A stretch of DNA of 64,000 nt, from NCBI RefSeq assembly GCF_013256625.1, contig NZ_CP053908.1, forward strand, positions 3,596,001-3,660,000, given 5' to 3'. Under the pieces are notes generated by a model. It saw only the letters and a program-made list of their open reading frames with translations. It was not told the DNA's origin and did no database searches. This DNA comes from Hymenobacter sp. BRD128 (GTDB lineage: Bacteria > Bacteroidota > Bacteroidia > Cytophagales > Hymenobacteraceae). How positions within the stretch are numbered: position 1 is the first letter of the stretch; every line of letters starts with the position of its first letter. This document shows, piece by piece, positions 1 to 9,080 of the stretch. A program made the position numbers and the translations under genes.

Positions 1-17
1 TCTCCCCCGTTGCCGCC

Positions 18-1103
18 ATGCCCCTGCCCTACCGCCGCCTCGTCGTCAAAATCGGTTCCAACGTGCTCGCCCAGCCCAACGGCCTGCCCGACGAGGACCG
101 CATGGCCCAGCTGGTGGCCCAGGTAGTGGGCCTCAAAAGCCAGGGCTGCGAAATCATTCTGGTATCGTCGGGGGCGGTGGCGGCGGGGCGCAGCCTCATC
201 ACGCTGCCGCCCAAGGCCGATGCCGTGCGCAGCCGCCAGCTGCTGGCCGCCGTGGGTCAGGTAAAGCTGCTGAGCCTCTACGCCGCGCTGCTGGCCCCGC
301 ACGGCCTGCTGGGCGCCCAGGTGCTGGTAACCAAGGAGGATTTCCGCGACCGCCAGCACTACCTCAACATGCGCAACTGCTTTCAGGAATTGCTCCAGCA
401 GAACGTCATTCCCATTGTCAATGAGAACGATGTGATTTCGGTAACCGAGCTGATGTTTACCGACAACGACGAGCTGGCCGGCCTGGTGGCGAGCATGCTC
501 AATGCCGACGCGCTCCTCATTCTGAGCAACGTGGATGGTATTTTCGACGGCGACCCTGGCCGGCCGGGCGCGCAGGTTATCCGCCGCATCGCGCCGCACG
601 ACACCAGCTTTGCCGAGTTCGTGCAGGCCACGCGCTCGCAGTTTGGGCGCGGCGGCATGCTCACCAAGTGCTCCATTGCCCACAAGGTGGCCGGGCTGGG
701 CATCAGCGTGCACATCGCCAATGGCAAAACGCCGGACATTCTGCCTAATATCTTGAATGAAAGCGCTGTCAACACTTGGTTTCAACCCAGCAAAAAGGCC
801 TCGGGCACCAAGAAGTGGCTGGCCCACGCCCAGGCCGCCCAGGCCACCGTGCACGTAAACGCCGGCGCCCGCGCCGCCCTGCTAGCCCCCGCCAAGGCCA
901 CCAGCCTGCTGCCGGTGGGCGCGACGCGCATCGACGGCGATTTTCAGAAAGGTGACCTCATCCGGCTCGTCGATGAAGCCGGCCACCCGCTGGGCCTGGG
1001 CCTGGCCGAGTACGGCGCCGACAAGGCCCGCGAGCGCCTGGGCCAGCACGGCCAGCGCCCGCTGGTGCACTACGATTATCTGTTTTTAACTACTGAAAGC
1101 TAA
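18..1103 (+). CDS. proB: Glutamate 5-kinase
   Basis: This enzyme phosphorylates the gamma-carboxyl of glutamate with ATP, the first step of proline synthesis in the cytosol. The 361-residue product has the amino-acid kinase fold over roughly residues 6-255, with VVKIGSNVL at the N-terminus, SSGAVAAG near residue 50 and IVNENDVIS near 131. A C-terminal PUA domain follows from about residue 275. Length agrees with typical two-domain ProB proteins of about 367 residues. The ATG at 18 is the natural start because it directly precedes the kinase core; only 17 bases of upstream DNA are visible. proA follows 32 bases downstream on the same strand, so the two probably form an operon. Identification is firm. 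Confidence 0.97.
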   Translation: MPLPYRRLVVKIGSNVLAQPNGLPDEDRMAQLVAQVVGLKSQGCEIILVSSGAVAAGRSLITLPPKADAVRSRQLLAAVGQVKLLSLYAALLAPHGLLGAQVLVTKEDFRDRQHYLNMRNCFQELLQQNVIPIVNENDVISVTELMFTDNDELAGLVASMLNADALLILSNVDGIFDGDPGRPGAQVIRRIAPHDTSFAEFVQATRSQFGRGGMLTKCSIAHKVAGLGISVHIANGKTPDILPNILNESAVNTWFQPSKKASGTKKWLAHAQAAQATVHVNAGARAALLAPAKATSLLPVGATRIDGDFQKGDLIRLVDEAGHPLGLGLAEYGADKARERLGQHGQRPLVHYDYLFLTTES

Positions 1104-1135
1104 GCAATTGCCTAGCAGCGCCAGCGCCTGTTTTT

Positions 1136-2389
1136 ATGACTGCCTACTCCGACTTCTTTCGCGCGGCCCAGCAGGCTAGCCGTGCACTGGCTACGGTGCC
1201 GCCCGCCACTACCGATGCCGCGTTGCGCGACCTGGCCGATGCCTTACTCGCCCACACCGACTTCGTGCTGGCCGAAAATACCCGGGACCTGGCCCGTATG
1301 CCCGCCGCCGACCCGCGCCACGACCGCCTGCGCCTCACGCCCGAGCGCCTGGCTAGCATGGCCCAGGACCTGCGCAACGTGGCCGCGCTGCCTTCGCCGC
1401 TCGGCACCGTCATCAGCAAGAAAGAATTGCCTAATGGCTTGCAGCTAAAGAAAATACGCGTGCCGCTAGGGGTGGTGGGCATCATCTACGAGGCGCGGCC
1501 CAACGTGACGTTTGACAGCCTGGCGCTGTGCCTGAAAACCGGCAACGCCTGCCTGCTGAAAGGCGGCTCCGATGCCGCCGCCTCCAATGCCGCGCTTATC
1601 GAGGTGGCCGGGCCAGTGCTGCTGCGCCACGGCCTGCCGCTGGGCGCCGCCACGCTGCTACCACCCGAGCGCGCCGCCACCGAGGCGCTGCTGCAAGCGG
1701 TGGGCCTGGTAGATGTGGTTATTCCCAGGGGCAGCCAGGGACTGATTGACTATGTGCGCCAGAATGCGCGCGTGCCTGTTATCGAAACCGGGGCTGGCGT
1801 GGTGCACACGTATTTTGACGAAACCGGCGACCTGGTTAAGGGCGCGGCCATCATCGCCAATGCTAAAACGCGCCGCGTGAGCGTATGCAATGCGCTCGAC
1901 TGCCTGTTAATCAATACTAAGCGCCGGGCTGATTTACCAGCTTTAGTGGCGCCGCTCGCCTCGGCACGGGTGCAGCTTTTTGCCGACGCGCCGGCCCATG
2001 CGGCCTTAGCCGGCCACTACCCGGCCGCGCTGCTGGCCGAGGCGAGCGAGGCGCACTTTGGCACTGAGTTTTTGGATTATAAGCTGGCCATTAAAACGGT
2101 GGCCAGCCTCGGCGCGGCCCTCGACCACATTGCTGCGCACGGCTCGCGCCACAGTGAGGCCATTATTTCGGAAGATGCGGCGCACATCGACACCTTTTTG
2201 CAAGTGGTTGACGCGGCCGCCGTGTACGCCAATGCGTCTACGGCCTTCACCGACGGCGCGCAGTTTGGGCTCGGGGCCGAAATCGGCATCAGCACCCAGA
2301 AGCTGCACGCGCGCGGCCCGATGGGCCTGGAGGAGCTGACGAGCTACAAGTGGCTGGTGCGCGGCACCGGGCAGGTGCGGGCGGGCTAG
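1136..2389 (+). CDS. proA: Gamma-glutamyl phosphate reductase
   Basis: ProA reduces gamma-glutamyl phosphate with NADPH to glutamate semialdehyde, the second step of proline synthesis. The 417-residue protein has the aldehyde-dehydrogenase-like fold. The catalytic cysteine lies in [15 protein letters not shown] near residue 251, and [12 protein letters not shown] is near residue 118. Length matches the family (about 415-420). It starts 32 bases after proB on the same strand, so the unstable phosphate intermediate is made and used by neighbouring gene products. No anomalies are seen. Confidence 0.97.
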   Translation: MTAYSDFFRAAQQASRALATVPPATTDAALRDLADALLAHTDFVLAENTRDLARMPAADPRHDRLRLTPERLASMAQDLRNVAALPSPLGTVISKKELPNGLQLKKIRVPLGVVGIIYEARPNVTFDSLALCLKTGNACLLKGGSDAAASNAALIEVAGPVLLRHGLPLGAATLLPPERAATEALLQAVGLVDVVIPRGSQGLIDYVRQNARVPVIETGAGVVHTYFDETGDLVKGAAIIANAKTRRVSVCNALDCLLINTKRRADLPALVAPLASARVQLFADAPAHAALAGHYPAALLAEASEAHFGTEFLDYKLAIKTVASLGAALDHIAAHGSRHSEAIISEDAAHIDTFLQVVDAAAVYANASTAFTDGAQFGLGAEIGISTQKLHARGPMGLEELTSYKWLVRGTGQVRAG

Positions 2390-2469
2390 CTGCTCGCTTC
2401 ACCAGGCTAATCTACTGTTATTATGAACGTTACTTTCCGCGCCATACTCGAAGCTGGGGGCCCAGCTTC

Positions 2470-2901
2470 ATGCCTACCCAGATTGTGCAGGTACCCGGCC
2501 ACGCCTGGCAGGCGGTAGGCGGCAAGGCCACGAAGCGCGTTATTGCCACGCTCAACGGCCACCCCGAGCGGTTGGGCCTGCTGCCGCAGGAAGGTGGCGG
2601 GCGCTACCTCATGCTGCGCAAAACCCTGTGCCAGCGGCTAGGCTTGGCCATCGGCCAGGCGTTGGAAATAAGCCTGGCACCCGACCCCAACCCCGACTAC
2701 GTGGCCCTGCCCGACGAGCTAGCCGAGGCCCTGGCCGCCTGGCCCGAGGCCGAAGTGGCTTTTCAGGCCCACACCGGGGCCATGCGCCGGGCGATGGCGC
2801 GCAAGGTGGCCGATGCCAAACGCCCCGATACCCGCGCCCGCTACGCCGTGGAGCTAGCCGAGCGGCTGGCGCAGGGCGGCCATCCGTTTCGGGCTAGCTA
2901 G
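2470..2901 (+). CDS. DUF1905 / YdeI-type small cytosolic protein
   Basis: The product is 143 residues when started at the ATG at 2470. The same frame stays open upstream to 2350, but that part overlaps proA and looks like random coding. The N-terminal half (MPTQIVQVPGHAWQAVGG and onward) resembles DUF1905. The C-terminal half, with ARKVADAKRPDTRARY and a basic end, resembles the YdeI/OmpD-associated 'bacteriocin-protection' domain. The biochemical role of these domains is poorly known. It lies 80 bases downstream of proA and could be read through, but no functional link to proline synthesis is apparent. Confidence 0.7.
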   Translation: MPTQIVQVPGHAWQAVGGKATKRVIATLNGHPERLGLLPQEGGGRYLMLRKTLCQRLGLAIGQALEISLAPDPNPDYVALPDELAEALAAWPEAEVAFQAHTGAMRRAMARKVADAKRPDTRARYAVELAERLAQGGHPFRAS

Positions 2902-2905
2902 TGCT

Positions 2906-3352
2906 TTAATTCCAACTAGTTATAGTTACTACTTTGCCGGGGCCACTCACCATAAACTTGCACTCTTCAAACTTGGGGGCGGCGAAGCGGGGGCGCACGT
3001 TGTTGGAGAACGCGTAGGGCTCGGTTGGGATACCCAGAAAATTCTTGTCGAGCTTGTCGTTATTGTTGGTATCCTGGGTCAGGGCCACGGCCCACTCGCC
3101 GGGCGTCAGCTCCACGGGCACCGATATTTCGGTTTTGCCTTCCGGCTTCACCACTACCCGAAATGCCTGCTGGTCTTTTTGCAGGAATTTGTCGGCGGCG
3201 TTGTAAAAGTTCAGCTTCACCACCGACTGCGTCGAGGCCAGCGCCGACACGACGACGGTCACGGTTTCGGTGGCCTTGGCGGGCGGCGGCGGGGGCGCGG
3301 CGCCCAGCGAAAAGCCGCTCAGTACTAGCGCGGCCAATGGCAAAGTCTTCAT
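2906..3352 (-). CDS. Secreted DUF2141-type protein
   Basis: This is a 148-residue exported protein with a short N-terminal signal peptide (MKTLPLAALVLSGFSLGAA) followed by a proline-rich linker. The remainder shows the DUF2141 pattern: beta-strand-rich sequence containing LTPGEWAVALTQDTNNNDKLD, which gives a D/N-rich turn, then a stretch ending in GKVVTITSWN. DUF2141 proteins are secreted, common in Bacteroidota and of unknown function. It converges with the gene ending at 2901, leaving only four bases between the two stops. The start ATG at 3352 is the only one that gives a signal peptide. Confidence 0.75.
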   Translation of the reverse strand: MKTLPLAALVLSGFSLGAAPPPPPAKATETVTVVVSALASTQSVVKLNFYNAADKFLQKDQQAFRVVVKPEGKTEISVPVELTPGEWAVALTQDTNNNDKLDKNFLGIPTEPYAFSNNVRPRFAAPKFEECKFMVSGPGKVVTITSWN

Positions 3353-3474
3353 GGGGAGGCGCTAACGGGCGGCTGGTTGCTCCGTAAACTTACGGCCGGC
3401 CGCAAATCGTTCCTAGCCTCCCCGCGCCGGCCGGTGGCTACCTTGCGCGCTCCCGCTCTTCGCTACTCCACCGT

Positions 3475-5189
3475 ATGCAACGCTACTTTCAAGAATTTCA
3501 GCGTATTGCCGAGGCCGGCACTTACCATGAGCTAGCCGCCCGGCCGGTGCCCAAGCCCGAATACTTTAACTGGACCACTGAAATTCTGGAAGGCCTGCAC
3601 GTGGCCACCCATCCCGACAAGCCCGCCCTGGTGCTGGCCGGTGATGCGGGCCGGCGCACCATTACCTATGCCGAGCTGGCGGGCCAGGCCAACCAGCTCG
3701 GCATAGGTAATGGTGCGCCGCCGAGGTGCTGCCCCAGCAGGCCGTGCTACTCATGGTGCCGGTGTGCGCCGAGCTGTGGGCCACCTACGTAGCCGGCATC
3801 AAGGGCGGGCAACTACTGATTCCGGCGGCTAGTATTCTCACGGTGAAGGACCTGGAGTACCGCTTCGGCCGGCTGCTGCCCGCCGTGGTGATTGCCGACC
3901 TGGAAAACGCCGCCAAAATTGACGCCGCCGAGCAGGCCCTGGGCCAGCCCATCCGGCTCAAGATGCTGGTGGGTGGCCCCAGCGCCCAGCGCCCCGGCTG
4001 GGTCGGTTTTGAGGGGCTAGCCGAGCTGCCCACCGACGCCGAAGCCACCACCACCCGCGCCGACGACCCGCTGTTTTTGTTTTTCACTTCGGGCACCACG
4101 GGCCTGCCTAAGGTGGTGACGCACACGCACTTTTCATACCCCGTGGGCCACCTCAGCACCGCGGCCTGGATTGGGCTGCGCCCCGCCGACCGGCACTGCA
4201 ACATCGCGCAGGCCGGCTGGGCCAAATTTGCCTGGAGCAGCTTTTTTGCGCCCCTCAGCGTGGGCGCGACGCTGGTAGCCTACCAGGGCAGCGGCCGCTT
4301 TGCGGCCGAACCACTGCTGGCGGCCCTGGCTCGAGAACGGGTCACGACATTTTGCGCGCCGCCCACGGTGCTGCGGCTGCTGGTACTCGAAGACCTGGCG
4401 GCCCACGACTTCAGCTTTCGCGAGTGCGTGAGCGCCGGCGAACCGCTTAATCCCGAAGTGATTGAGGCCTTGCAGCGCGGCACCGGCCAGCTCATTCGCG
4501 ACGGCTACGGGCAGTCGGAAAGCACCTGCATGGTCTACAACCTGCCCGGCGATGCCGTGCGCCTGGGCAGCATGGGCCGGCCGTCGTTTATGTACGACAT
4601 TGAAATCGCGGATGACGAAGGCACTAGCCTACCCGACCTGGCCGAAGGTCACATCACGGTGCGCACCGATACCGGCCGGCCCAACGGCTTATTTACCGGC
4701 TACTTCGGCGAGCCCGAGCGGGCGGCCAGCGTGTTTCGCCACGGCCTGTACTACACCGGCGACAAGGCCTACCGCGACCCCGACGGCTACCTCTGGTTTG
4801 TGGGCCGCGACGACGACGTAATAAAGTCGAGCGACTACCGCGTGGGGCCGTTTGAGGTGGAGAGTGTGCTCGTCGAGCACCCGGCCGTGGTCGAGGCCGC
4901 CGTGGTGGGTTCGCCCCACCCAATTAAGGGCCATGAAATCAAGGCCTTCGTTATCCTTAGGCCCGGCACCGGGGCTAGCCCCGCGCTGGCCCGAGCGCTT
5001 TTTGCCTATAGCCGCGCCCAGCTTTCGCCCTATAAAATGCCGCGCATCCTGGAGTTTGTTGAAGAACTACCCAAGACTATCAGCGGCAAAATCCGCCGCG
5101 TGGAGCTGCGCGCCCGCGAAGCCCAGCAGCGGCGCGGGCCGGCCGGCGAGGCGGAGTTTTTTTACGAGAAGGAGCGTGAAGGAGCCTAA
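3475..5189 (+). pseudogene. AMP-dependent acyl-CoA synthetase, disrupted by an inverted repeat and frameshift
   Basis: The reading frame opens at ATG 3475 and encodes a normal acyl-CoA synthetase N-terminus as far as ITYAELAGQANQLG. It then changes frame, and the rest of the enzyme continues in another frame from about 3723 to the stop at 5189. Downstream motifs are intact: the phosphate-binding FFTSGTTGLPKVVTH, YGQSEST, YTGDKAYRDPDGYLW and the C-terminal catalytic-lysine region LPKTISGKIRR. An intact version would activate a fatty or aryl acid through an acyl-adenylate and transfer it to CoA; the sequence resembles medium-chain acyl-CoA synthetases. At the break a perfect 28-base inverted repeat replaces what should be roughly ten conserved codons. 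This could be a true pseudogene or a local sequence artefact. Confidence 0.85.
3652..3720. repeat. Perfect 28-bp inverted repeat inside the acyl-CoA synthetase gene
   Basis: Bases 3652-3679 and 3693-3720 are exact reverse complements separated by 13 bases. The left arm is ordinary coding sequence for RTITYAEL and neighbours. The right arm is its mirror copy and makes no sense in the reading frame. The coding frame is lost at this point and resumes in a different frame just after the right arm. The arrangement looks like template switching or fold-back copying, either in the cell or during library preparation. Confidence 0.95.
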
Positions 5190-5256
5190 CTACCCGAAAC
5201 GCAAAGCACGCCGCTAGCCTGTTGGCCAGCGGCGCGCCCAGGCGGAGCCTAGCGGG

Positions 5257-5862
5257 CTACGATTTCTTCTCTTTATCGACCGGGAATTTAGCCAGAATGT
5301 CCTTGGCCGACCTGCTGAAGTCGCTGCCCAGGCGGGCGGGGTCATCGACCGGGTCGGCCATCGAGCCGCGCCACACGAGGTTGTTGGTGCGGCGGTCAAT
5401 GAAGTCGATGATGAGCGTGCCCTCGCGGTACTGCTCGGTGCGCGGCTGGCTGTAGTACGAGGGCGTGTACCAGTAGCCGTAGTTGATGGGTAGGAAGGCC
5501 CCCCGGTAGCCCACGGCGTAGGGATACGCATAATTGGGGCCGGGATAGGTATCGTACACCGTGCGCTCGGCCTGCTCTACGTAGGTGTGCGTTGTGATGA
5601 GCAGGTCGGGATTACTGTCCACCTCGCGCAGGCCGCGCTTGGCCATTTCGCTCGCGATGGCCTGCTTGATGTGGTCTTGGGCAATGGGGCTGCGCAGCAG
5701 CGGGTTCTGGTCGCCGTTGGTTTTTACTTCCGTATCAGCAAAGTCAAAGGTGCGGTAGTTGGCAAAATTCACGTTGGACTGCTGCTCCACGTTCACGGCG
5801 GAGGAGCAGGCACTCAGGCCGCCCCCGAGGGCTAGCGCAAGGCCTAAGAGGATTTTTTTCAT
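5257..5862 (-). CDS. DUF4136 lipoprotein
   Basis: This 201-residue protein begins with a lipoprotein signal peptide whose lipobox is LSAC (MKKILLGLALALGGGLSAC). The mature part matches DUF4136: an N-terminal NFANYRTFDFAD stretch, a region near VDSNPDLLITTH, and a C-terminal GTLIIDFIDRRTNNLVW segment. It is expected to be tethered to a membrane in the cell envelope; the function of the family is not established. A tyrosine/proline-rich segment around residues 120-145 (YPGPNYAYPYAVGYRG) is probably a flexible or low-complexity insert. It is divergent from the NADH dehydrogenase gene. Confidence 0.82.
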   Translation of the reverse strand: MKKILLGLALALGGGLSACSSAVNVEQQSNVNFANYRTFDFADTEVKTNGDQNPLLRSPIAQDHIKQAIASEMAKRGLREVDSNPDLLITTHTYVEQAERTVYDTYPGPNYAYPYAVGYRGAFLPINYGYWYTPSYYSQPRTEQYREGTLIIDFIDRRTNNLVWRGSMADPVDDPARLGSDFSRSAKDILAKFPVDKEKKS

Positions 5863-5909
5863 GGGAAAAGGACGAGATGGATGGTGTATGCGTCAAGGCA
5901 ATACCTTTT

Positions 5910-5942
5910 TTGGTCGGCCGAGGTTACGTCGAGCTTACTTTG
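5910..5942 (+). promoter_or_regulatory. Putative Bacteroidota promoter upstream of NADH dehydrogenase
   Basis: TTACTTTG at 5935-5942 resembles the Bacteroidota -7 element TAnnTTTG, with one mismatch. A TTG at 5910-5912 lies 22 bases upstream in the place of the -33 element. Transcription would begin near 5949, about 80 bases before the chosen ATG at 6032. This is a pattern match only. Confidence 0.35.
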
Positions 5943-6031
5943 CGGGTCTGGGGGCCAACACGCGGGCTAGCCGGGCCGTATGGGCTGGCAACTGCCGGGC
6001 CGTGTGCCCGTCCCTGCGCATCTTTGGCCCT

Positions 6032-7369
6032 ATGGAAGTGGAAGGACTAACGAAAATCGCCGACCTCGGCAAGCCGCGCGTCGTGATAGTAGGTGGCGGC
6101 TTTGGCGGGCTCCGGCTAGCCAAGGCGCTGGCCGATGCGCCGGTGCAGGTAGTGCTCATCGATAAGCAGAACTATCACGCTTTTCAACCCTTACTCTATC
6201 AAATAGCTACGGCTGGCCTGAATGCCGACAGCGTGGTCTCGCCGTTTCGCAAAATTCTGAATGAGCAGGAAAACTTCTACTTCCGCATGGCCGAGGTACG
6301 CTCCATCGACCCGGTAGAGCAGGTAGTTGAAACCACCATTGGCCTGCTGCGCTACGACTACCTGGTGCTCGCCACCGGCGCCACTGCCAATTACTTCGGC
6401 GACAAGCAGATGGAGAAAAATTCCATCAGCCTCAAGAGCGTTACCGATGCCATCGAGCTGCGCAATACTTTGCTTTCCAACTTTGAGCAGGCCCTGCAAA
6501 TCGGCGACGTGGAGCAGCTCAACAGCTTGCTCGACTTTGTGATAGTGGGCGGCGGCCCCACGGGCGTCGAGATGGCCGGCGCGCTGAGTGAGCTGCGCGC
6601 CCACGTGTTTCCGCGCGACTATCCCGAGCTGGATTTGAAGCAGATGGACATTCACCTGGTGCAGAGCGGGCCGGTGCTGCTTAAAGGTATGTCGGATGAG
6701 GCTTCGGCGCACGCCCTCAAGTACTTGCAGGAGCTAGGCGTACAGGTGTGGCTCGACAATCGGGTGACCTCCTACGACGGCTACACCGTGACGCTGAAGA
6801 GCGGCGACAAGCTCATTACGCGCACGCTCATTTGGGCGGCGGGCGTCACGGGCGCGCCGGTGGCGGGCCTCAACCCGGCCGCGCTGCTCAAATCGAACCG
6901 CTACCAGGTAAATGAATTCAGTCAGGTGGCTGGCTACGACAACGTATTTGCCATTGGCGATATTGCCCAAATGACCACCAAAGAGGCTCCCGAAGGCCAT
7001 CCGCAGGTGGCGCAGCCCGCCATTCAGCAGGGCCGGCTACTGGGTGAAAATATCAAGCGCCTGCTCAACAAGCAGCCCCTGCAAGCTTTTGCCTATGAAG
7101 ACAAGGGCACGATGGCTACCATTGGCCGGCACCGCGCCGTGGGTGATATTCAGCTCTTTGGCAAGCAATACCACATTACCGGCTGGCTGGGCTGGCTAGG
7201 CTGGAGCCTGGTGCACGTGCTGGCTTTGGTAAGCTTCCGCAATCGCATTGCCGTGTTTATTGCCTGGGCCTGGAACTACATCACCCAGGACAAGGGCATG
7301 CGCTACATTATCGGCAAGCCCAAGGCCCCGCTCAAAGAGCGCGAGGTAGAAATAAAACCCATTGTCTGA
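6032..7369 (+). CDS. ndh: Type II NADH dehydrogenase (NAD(P)/FAD-dependent oxidoreductase)
   Basis: NDH-2 enzymes oxidise NADH and pass electrons to quinone at the membrane surface without pumping protons. The 445-residue product carries an N-terminal FAD-binding Rossmann motif (VVIVGGGFGGLRLAKAL), a second nucleotide-binding motif for NADH (VIVGGGPTGVEMAGAL) and the late FAD-contact motif NVFAIGDIAQ. The C-terminal ~60 residues contain hydrophobic and amphipathic helices around GWLGWLGWSLVHVLALVSF and likely anchor it to the membrane. The frame stays open upstream to 5759, but homology begins after ATG 6032 (MEVEGLTKIADLGKPR), so that start is chosen. A terminator-like hairpin follows at 7406. 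Confidence 0.92.
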   Translation: MEVEGLTKIADLGKPRVVIVGGGFGGLRLAKALADAPVQVVLIDKQNYHAFQPLLYQIATAGLNADSVVSPFRKILNEQENFYFRMAEVRSIDPVEQVVETTIGLLRYDYLVLATGATANYFGDKQMEKNSISLKSVTDAIELRNTLLSNFEQALQIGDVEQLNSLLDFVIVGGGPTGVEMAGALSELRAHVFPRDYPELDLKQMDIHLVQSGPVLLKGMSDEASAHALKYLQELGVQVWLDNRVTSYDGYTVTLKSGDKLITRTLIWAAGVTGAPVAGLNPAALLKSNRYQVNEFSQVAGYDNVFAIGDIAQMTTKEAPEGHPQVAQPAIQQGRLLGENIKRLLNKQPLQAFAYEDKGTMATIGRHRAVGDIQLFGKQYHITGWLGWLGWSLVHVLALVSFRNRIAVFIAWAWNYITQDKGMRYIIGKPKAPLKEREVEIKPIV

Positions 7370-7405
7370 GCATCGAGCCGGCCGCGCTGGCGGCGGCCTC
7401 TCATT

Positions 7406-7436
7406 ACCTGGCTGACGCAGCCGGGTATTTTTTTTA
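7406..7436 (+). terminator. Rho-independent terminator after ndh
   Basis: The stem CCTGGCTG/CAGCCGGG with loop ACG is followed by a run of T residues (7427-7435). It begins about 37 bases after the ndh stop codon on the same strand. Confidence 0.75.
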
Positions 7437-7638
7437 TTAGCCTTAGCCGACTTTAATACGCAACTGGTTAGCGGCGTGAAATGCACGCGCTTACTATGCA
7501 CAGCAACTGCAACCTATAAAAACCACCGGGGAACTCGCTTGTGTTTAGCATCATTCCCAGAAAATTCTGTAATCTTGCCAAACCATTCGTAACCGACATT
7601 TCGTATTTCTAACCCTAAACCAGCATTCTTATTCAGAA

Positions 7639-8442
7639 ATGAGTACCCAGCCCTCGCCTGCCTGCCGTCGTAGCAATGTTACTATTTCGGGGGTCAGCAA
7701 CGCCTCTGCTACCATCGTTTTTCTGCACGGGCTAGGGGCCGACCAAAGCACCTGGCGCCTGCTGGCACCCGCTTTTGAGGACCGCTACCGCGTAGTGCGG
7801 CTCGACCTGGTGGGCGCCGGCCAGTCGGACACCGCCGCCTACGACTATGCCAAGTACGGCTCGCTGGCTGCCCACGCCGACGACCTGCTGGCCGTGCTGC
7901 ACGAGCTGGACCTGCAAAACATGGTCTTCGTTGGTCATTCGGTTAGCTCGATGATTGGGGTGCTGGCGGCCATTAAGGAGCCGGCCCGCTTTGGCAAGCT
8001 GATACTGCTGGCCCCCTCGCCGCGCTTTATCAACGCGGCGGGCTACGCCGGGGGCTTCGAGCAAAAAGACATTGACGAGCTGCTGGCCGCGATGGAAAAC
8101 AACTACCCCGGCTGGTCGCAGGGTATTGCCCCGGTGATGATGGGCAGCGAGCGCCCCGAGCTGGTGATGGAGCTGACCAACAGCTTTATGCAAACCAACC
8201 CGGCCATTGCGCAGCACTTTGCCCGCGTCACATTTTTCTGCGACCACCGCGCCGACCTGCCCCTGCTCACCACCCCGACGCTGATACTACAGTGCGCGCA
8301 CGACGTGATTGCGCCGCTGGCCGTGGGCGCCTATCTCAATGAAAATTTGATAGATAGCCAGCTCGTGGTGATTGACACGCCCGGCCACTGCGCCCACCTC
8401 ACCGCCCCGAGCAAACCCTGCGGGAGATTGAGTTCTTTCTGA
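7639..8442 (+). CDS. RsbQ-like alpha/beta hydrolase, C-terminus altered by a probable 1-base deletion
   Basis: This is a 267-residue alpha/beta-hydrolase closely resembling RsbQ-type proteins. The nucleophile serine is in VGHSVSSM (near residue 98), the acid in CAHDVIAP and the catalytic histidine in GHCAHLT. In Bacillus, RsbQ works with the PAS phosphatase RsbP in energy-stress signalling; no rsbP is adjacent here. After the histidine the frame ends in an unlikely tail (SKPCGRLSSF, stop at 8442). Restoring one base in the C run at 8405-8408 gives the family-like ending EQTLREIEFFLSVPHYGM with a stop at 8474. The true coding end is therefore probably 8474. Confidence 0.85.
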   Translation: MSTQPSPACRRSNVTISGVSNASATIVFLHGLGADQSTWRLLAPAFEDRYRVVRLDLVGAGQSDTAAYDYAKYGSLAAHADDLLAVLHELDLQNMVFVGHSVSSMIGVLAAIKEPARFGKLILLAPSPRFINAAGYAGGFEQKDIDELLAAMENNYPGWSQGIAPVMMGSERPELVMELTNSFMQTNPAIAQHFARVTFFCDHRADLPLLTTPTLILQCAHDVIAPLAVGAYLNENLIDSQLVVIDTPGHCAHLTAPSKPCGRLSSF

Positions 8443-8567
8443 GCGTGCCGCACTATGGCATGTCGGTAAACTAGGGATTCGGCCCGGGTTGCTCCCCGCG
8501 CCCCGGCGGCCCGCAACCCGGGCAACCGGGGCGCGTTCAGTAATGGATTATCCTGCTTTTGTGCCCT

Positions 8568-9071
8568 ATGGCTAATCTTTCGGGCACGCTCTCCATCCTG
8601 TTGGCGATGTTTACGCCGGCCATTCTGGTGTCGGCGTGCGGCTCACTCATTCTCACTACTTCGCAGCGACTGAGCCGCAGCCTCGACCGGCAGCGCGAGG
8701 TGGCCCAGCGGCTGCGCCAAAATCAGCAGCAGGCCACCACTTCCACGCCCGACCCGGCCGAGCACGGCCACCTCACGCAGCAGCTGCTGTTTGCCATTCG
8801 GCGGGCTAGGCTTTTGCAAAAAGCCATGACCAGCCTGCACCTCACGCTGAGCATTTTTATTGGCAGCATCCTGGCCATCGGGGTGTTTGAGCTGACTAAT
8901 ATCTCGCGGGCCTGGATTATCGCCGCCCTGAGCGTAGCCGGGGCGCTTATCCTACTTTACGCTAGTGTATTGCTCATTCAGGAATCGGGCCTGGCCCGCT
9001 CCGACGTGGCCGAGGAAACGGCGTATCTCACCCAATTCACTAAAGCCGACCAGGACCGCCTGGCGAAGTAG
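8568..9071 (+). CDS. DUF2721 membrane protein
   Basis: A 167-residue protein started at ATG 8568. It has an N-terminal membrane segment (LSILLAMFTPAILVSACGSLIL), then the DUF2721 signature SQRLSRSLDRQRE, a charged middle region, and two further hydrophobic segments around SIFIGSILAIGVF and WIIAALSVAGALILLYASVLL. DUF2721 proteins are small membrane proteins of unknown function found in Bacteroidota, Cyanobacteria and Proteobacteria. It converges with the next gene on the minus strand, with nine bases between the stops. Confidence 0.78.
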   Translation: MANLSGTLSILLAMFTPAILVSACGSLILTTSQRLSRSLDRQREVAQRLRQNQQQATTSTPDPAEHGHLTQQLLFAIRRARLLQKAMTSLHLTLSIFIGSILAIGVFELTNISRAWIIAALSVAGALILLYASVLLIQESGLARSDVAEETAYLTQFTKADQDRLAK

Positions 9072-9080
9072 CAAGCCGCG

